Shown here one piece after another: positions 62,901 through 64,000 of a stretch of DNA of 64,000 bases. Position 1 is the stretch's first letter. The number at the start of each line of letters is the position of its first letter. Source of the stretch: Tetrahymena elliotti 4EA (lineage: Eukaryota; Ciliophora; Oligohymenophorea; Hymenostomatida; Tetrahymenidae); NCBI GenBank assembly GCA_000231825.2, contig JH720305.1, positions 632,748 to 696,747 on the forward strand. The letters are read 5' to 3'. Under the pieces are notes generated by a model. That model was given only the letters and a program-made list of their open reading frames with translations. It made no database searches and was not told the DNA's origin. A program made the translations under genes and the position numbers.

Positions 62901-64000
62901 CTTATTTTTCTTTTTTTTCTTATTATAAAATTTACTAAAATAAAGTTAAAACTTAATAAATTGTGATGGGGCATCTAAATTGATTTCCTCTTTAGCCTAA
63001 TGCTCTAAGCTTTCAAATTTAACACTTGACTTTTAGTAATAACAATTAAAATTAATTTTATTAAGATTCTTTGTTAGAAATATTTAAACTACTATTATAA
63101 AAAAATATATAACTTTTCTTTATTTAGATAATTCTAATTAATTAAATAAATAACTATTAATAACTAAATGAGTTAGTTAACTCATCAGTATTAAATTTCC
63201 GATTTTTTTATTTTTATTATTTTTCAATATTATCATTTAATTAAAAACTGAATGAACAATAAATATTTAAAGTGAGAATGAAATTGGAAATGAGGAAACT
63301 TCATAATTGGGTTATTCTTTTTTTGCTCAATACCCTAATCTTAAAATTTTAAAACTTGAATTACTGTAAAAATTGTTTTATTTTTTTATTTATTATGTTT
63401 TTGATTATTTAAAAAAACAAAAATATTTAAATAAATCTAGCACTATTTATTCATAGTTACTATTAATTTAATAAAAATTTTTATTTTTGAAATTAAAATT
63501 ACTATTCTAATTATCAATTTTTGTACAAATTTTAAAAGAGAAAACAAAATTGGTGATATGTACTCTTCTCATTTAGGCCAAGATTTAGCCTAGTGTTAGA
63601 ATCTATACTCTTTAACACTTGATCTTTCGTAAAAAATTATTATTTATTTTCGTCCATTTAATTATTAAATCAATAAACAAACTTAAAAATTGAGTGTTAA
63701 AAAAATTGGTATTTTTTTCTAAATCAACTTTTAAAATATTTACTTTATTTTTTATTTTTTAGACAAAAATATTGATTATTTATTTATTATTAATTACTAC
63801 GCAAAATAATCGAGTAGAGATTTATTTTACTTTTATTTTTTATATAAGTAATCTTTTTGATTATCAAATAATTTTTGTTTGTTTTATTTATGATCCTATT
63901 TTTTGTTTTATTTAAAGATATAATCTAATTGGTAAATAAGGATTATATGATTTGAGTTCAGCTATAGCTAGTAACCTTAATCTAAAAATTTTGAAGTTCT
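59895..64000 (+). CDS. leucine-rich-repeat protein, one repeat per 90-nt exon (3' end beyond window)
   Basis: Exons 60124-60213, 60478-60567, 60792-60881, 61223-61312, 61504-61593, 61681-61770, 61877-61966, 62035-62124, 62357-62446, 62596-62685, 62946-63035, 63273-63365, 63539-63628 and 63918 to the window end. All complete ones are 90 nt except one of 93. Each is 1 nt + 29 codons + 2 nt (phase-2 introns), encoding an LRR such as NKGASKLGFAIS..., GSALVKC, then SNLQTLALDL, the same module as the minus-strand LRR gene at 15.7-20.8 kb. An upstream exon ending at 59944 (SENSSSVNISIDL) has the matching phase; a start codon near 59839 is possible but would need a 26-nt intron, so the true start is uncertain. 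Introns here share little sequence with each other. Confidence 0.8.

Noticed and set aside
1..64000. Chromosome breakage sequence or telomere repeats
   Set aside because: I looked for the 15-bp Tetrahymena-type breakage motif (AAACCAACCTCTTT core) and for GGGGTT/CCCCAA tracts and saw neither.

Overview
The window is nuclear DNA from a ciliate, most like Tetrahymena (oligohymenophorean). It is very AT-rich. Real reading frames run through TAA and TAG as glutamine and end only at TGA. Genes are broken by short AT-rich GT...AG introns, mostly 45-120 nt, and intergenic DNA is almost pure A/T. No rRNA, tRNA, CRISPR or bacterial-type signals are visible. One 100-N assembly gap lies at 21364-21463. 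Exon structures below were worked out by hand; splice phases and codon counts were checked arithmetically for most genes.

Left part (1-15.1 kb): the 3' end of an unknown gene; a SETD3/Rubisco-methyltransferase-like SET-domain protein; a Gln/Asn/Ser-rich unknown; and a tandem pair of paralogous membrane proteins with long polar tails. From 15.7 to 20.8 kb, on the minus strand, lies a leucine-rich-repeat (LRR) gene built almost entirely from 90-nt exons, one repeat per exon, all in phase 2. Its 5' end is lost near a degraded exon and the assembly gap.

Middle (22-46 kb): two tandem cytochrome P450 genes with conserved promoter blocks; a minus-strand membrane protein with two apparent frameshifts; a minus-strand TPR protein; an ARM-repeat gene resembling radial-spoke RSPH14; a Tim17/22/23-family mitochondrial translocase subunit; a 1208-residue minus-strand TPR/coiled-coil protein; a small Rpb4/RPC9-like RNA polymerase III subunit; and an intronless unknown.

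Right part (46-64 kb): a many-times frameshifted pseudogene of a Cys/His-domain plus coiled-coil protein; a cluster of membrane proteins (a cAMP-receptor-like 7TM protein, a GPR180/TMEM145-like 7TM protein and a small 4TM protein); a 1216-residue intronless secreted Cys-rich repeat protein; and, running off the right edge, a second LRR gene of the same 90-nt exon family, pointing outward from the first. There is no operon logic. The genes are mostly unrelated single units plus local tandem duplicates, as is usual in ciliate macronuclear chromosomes. The most unusual structure is the pair of outward-facing one-exon-per-repeat LRR genes. Their symmetric exons would let any repeat be skipped, lost or duplicated without changing the frame.
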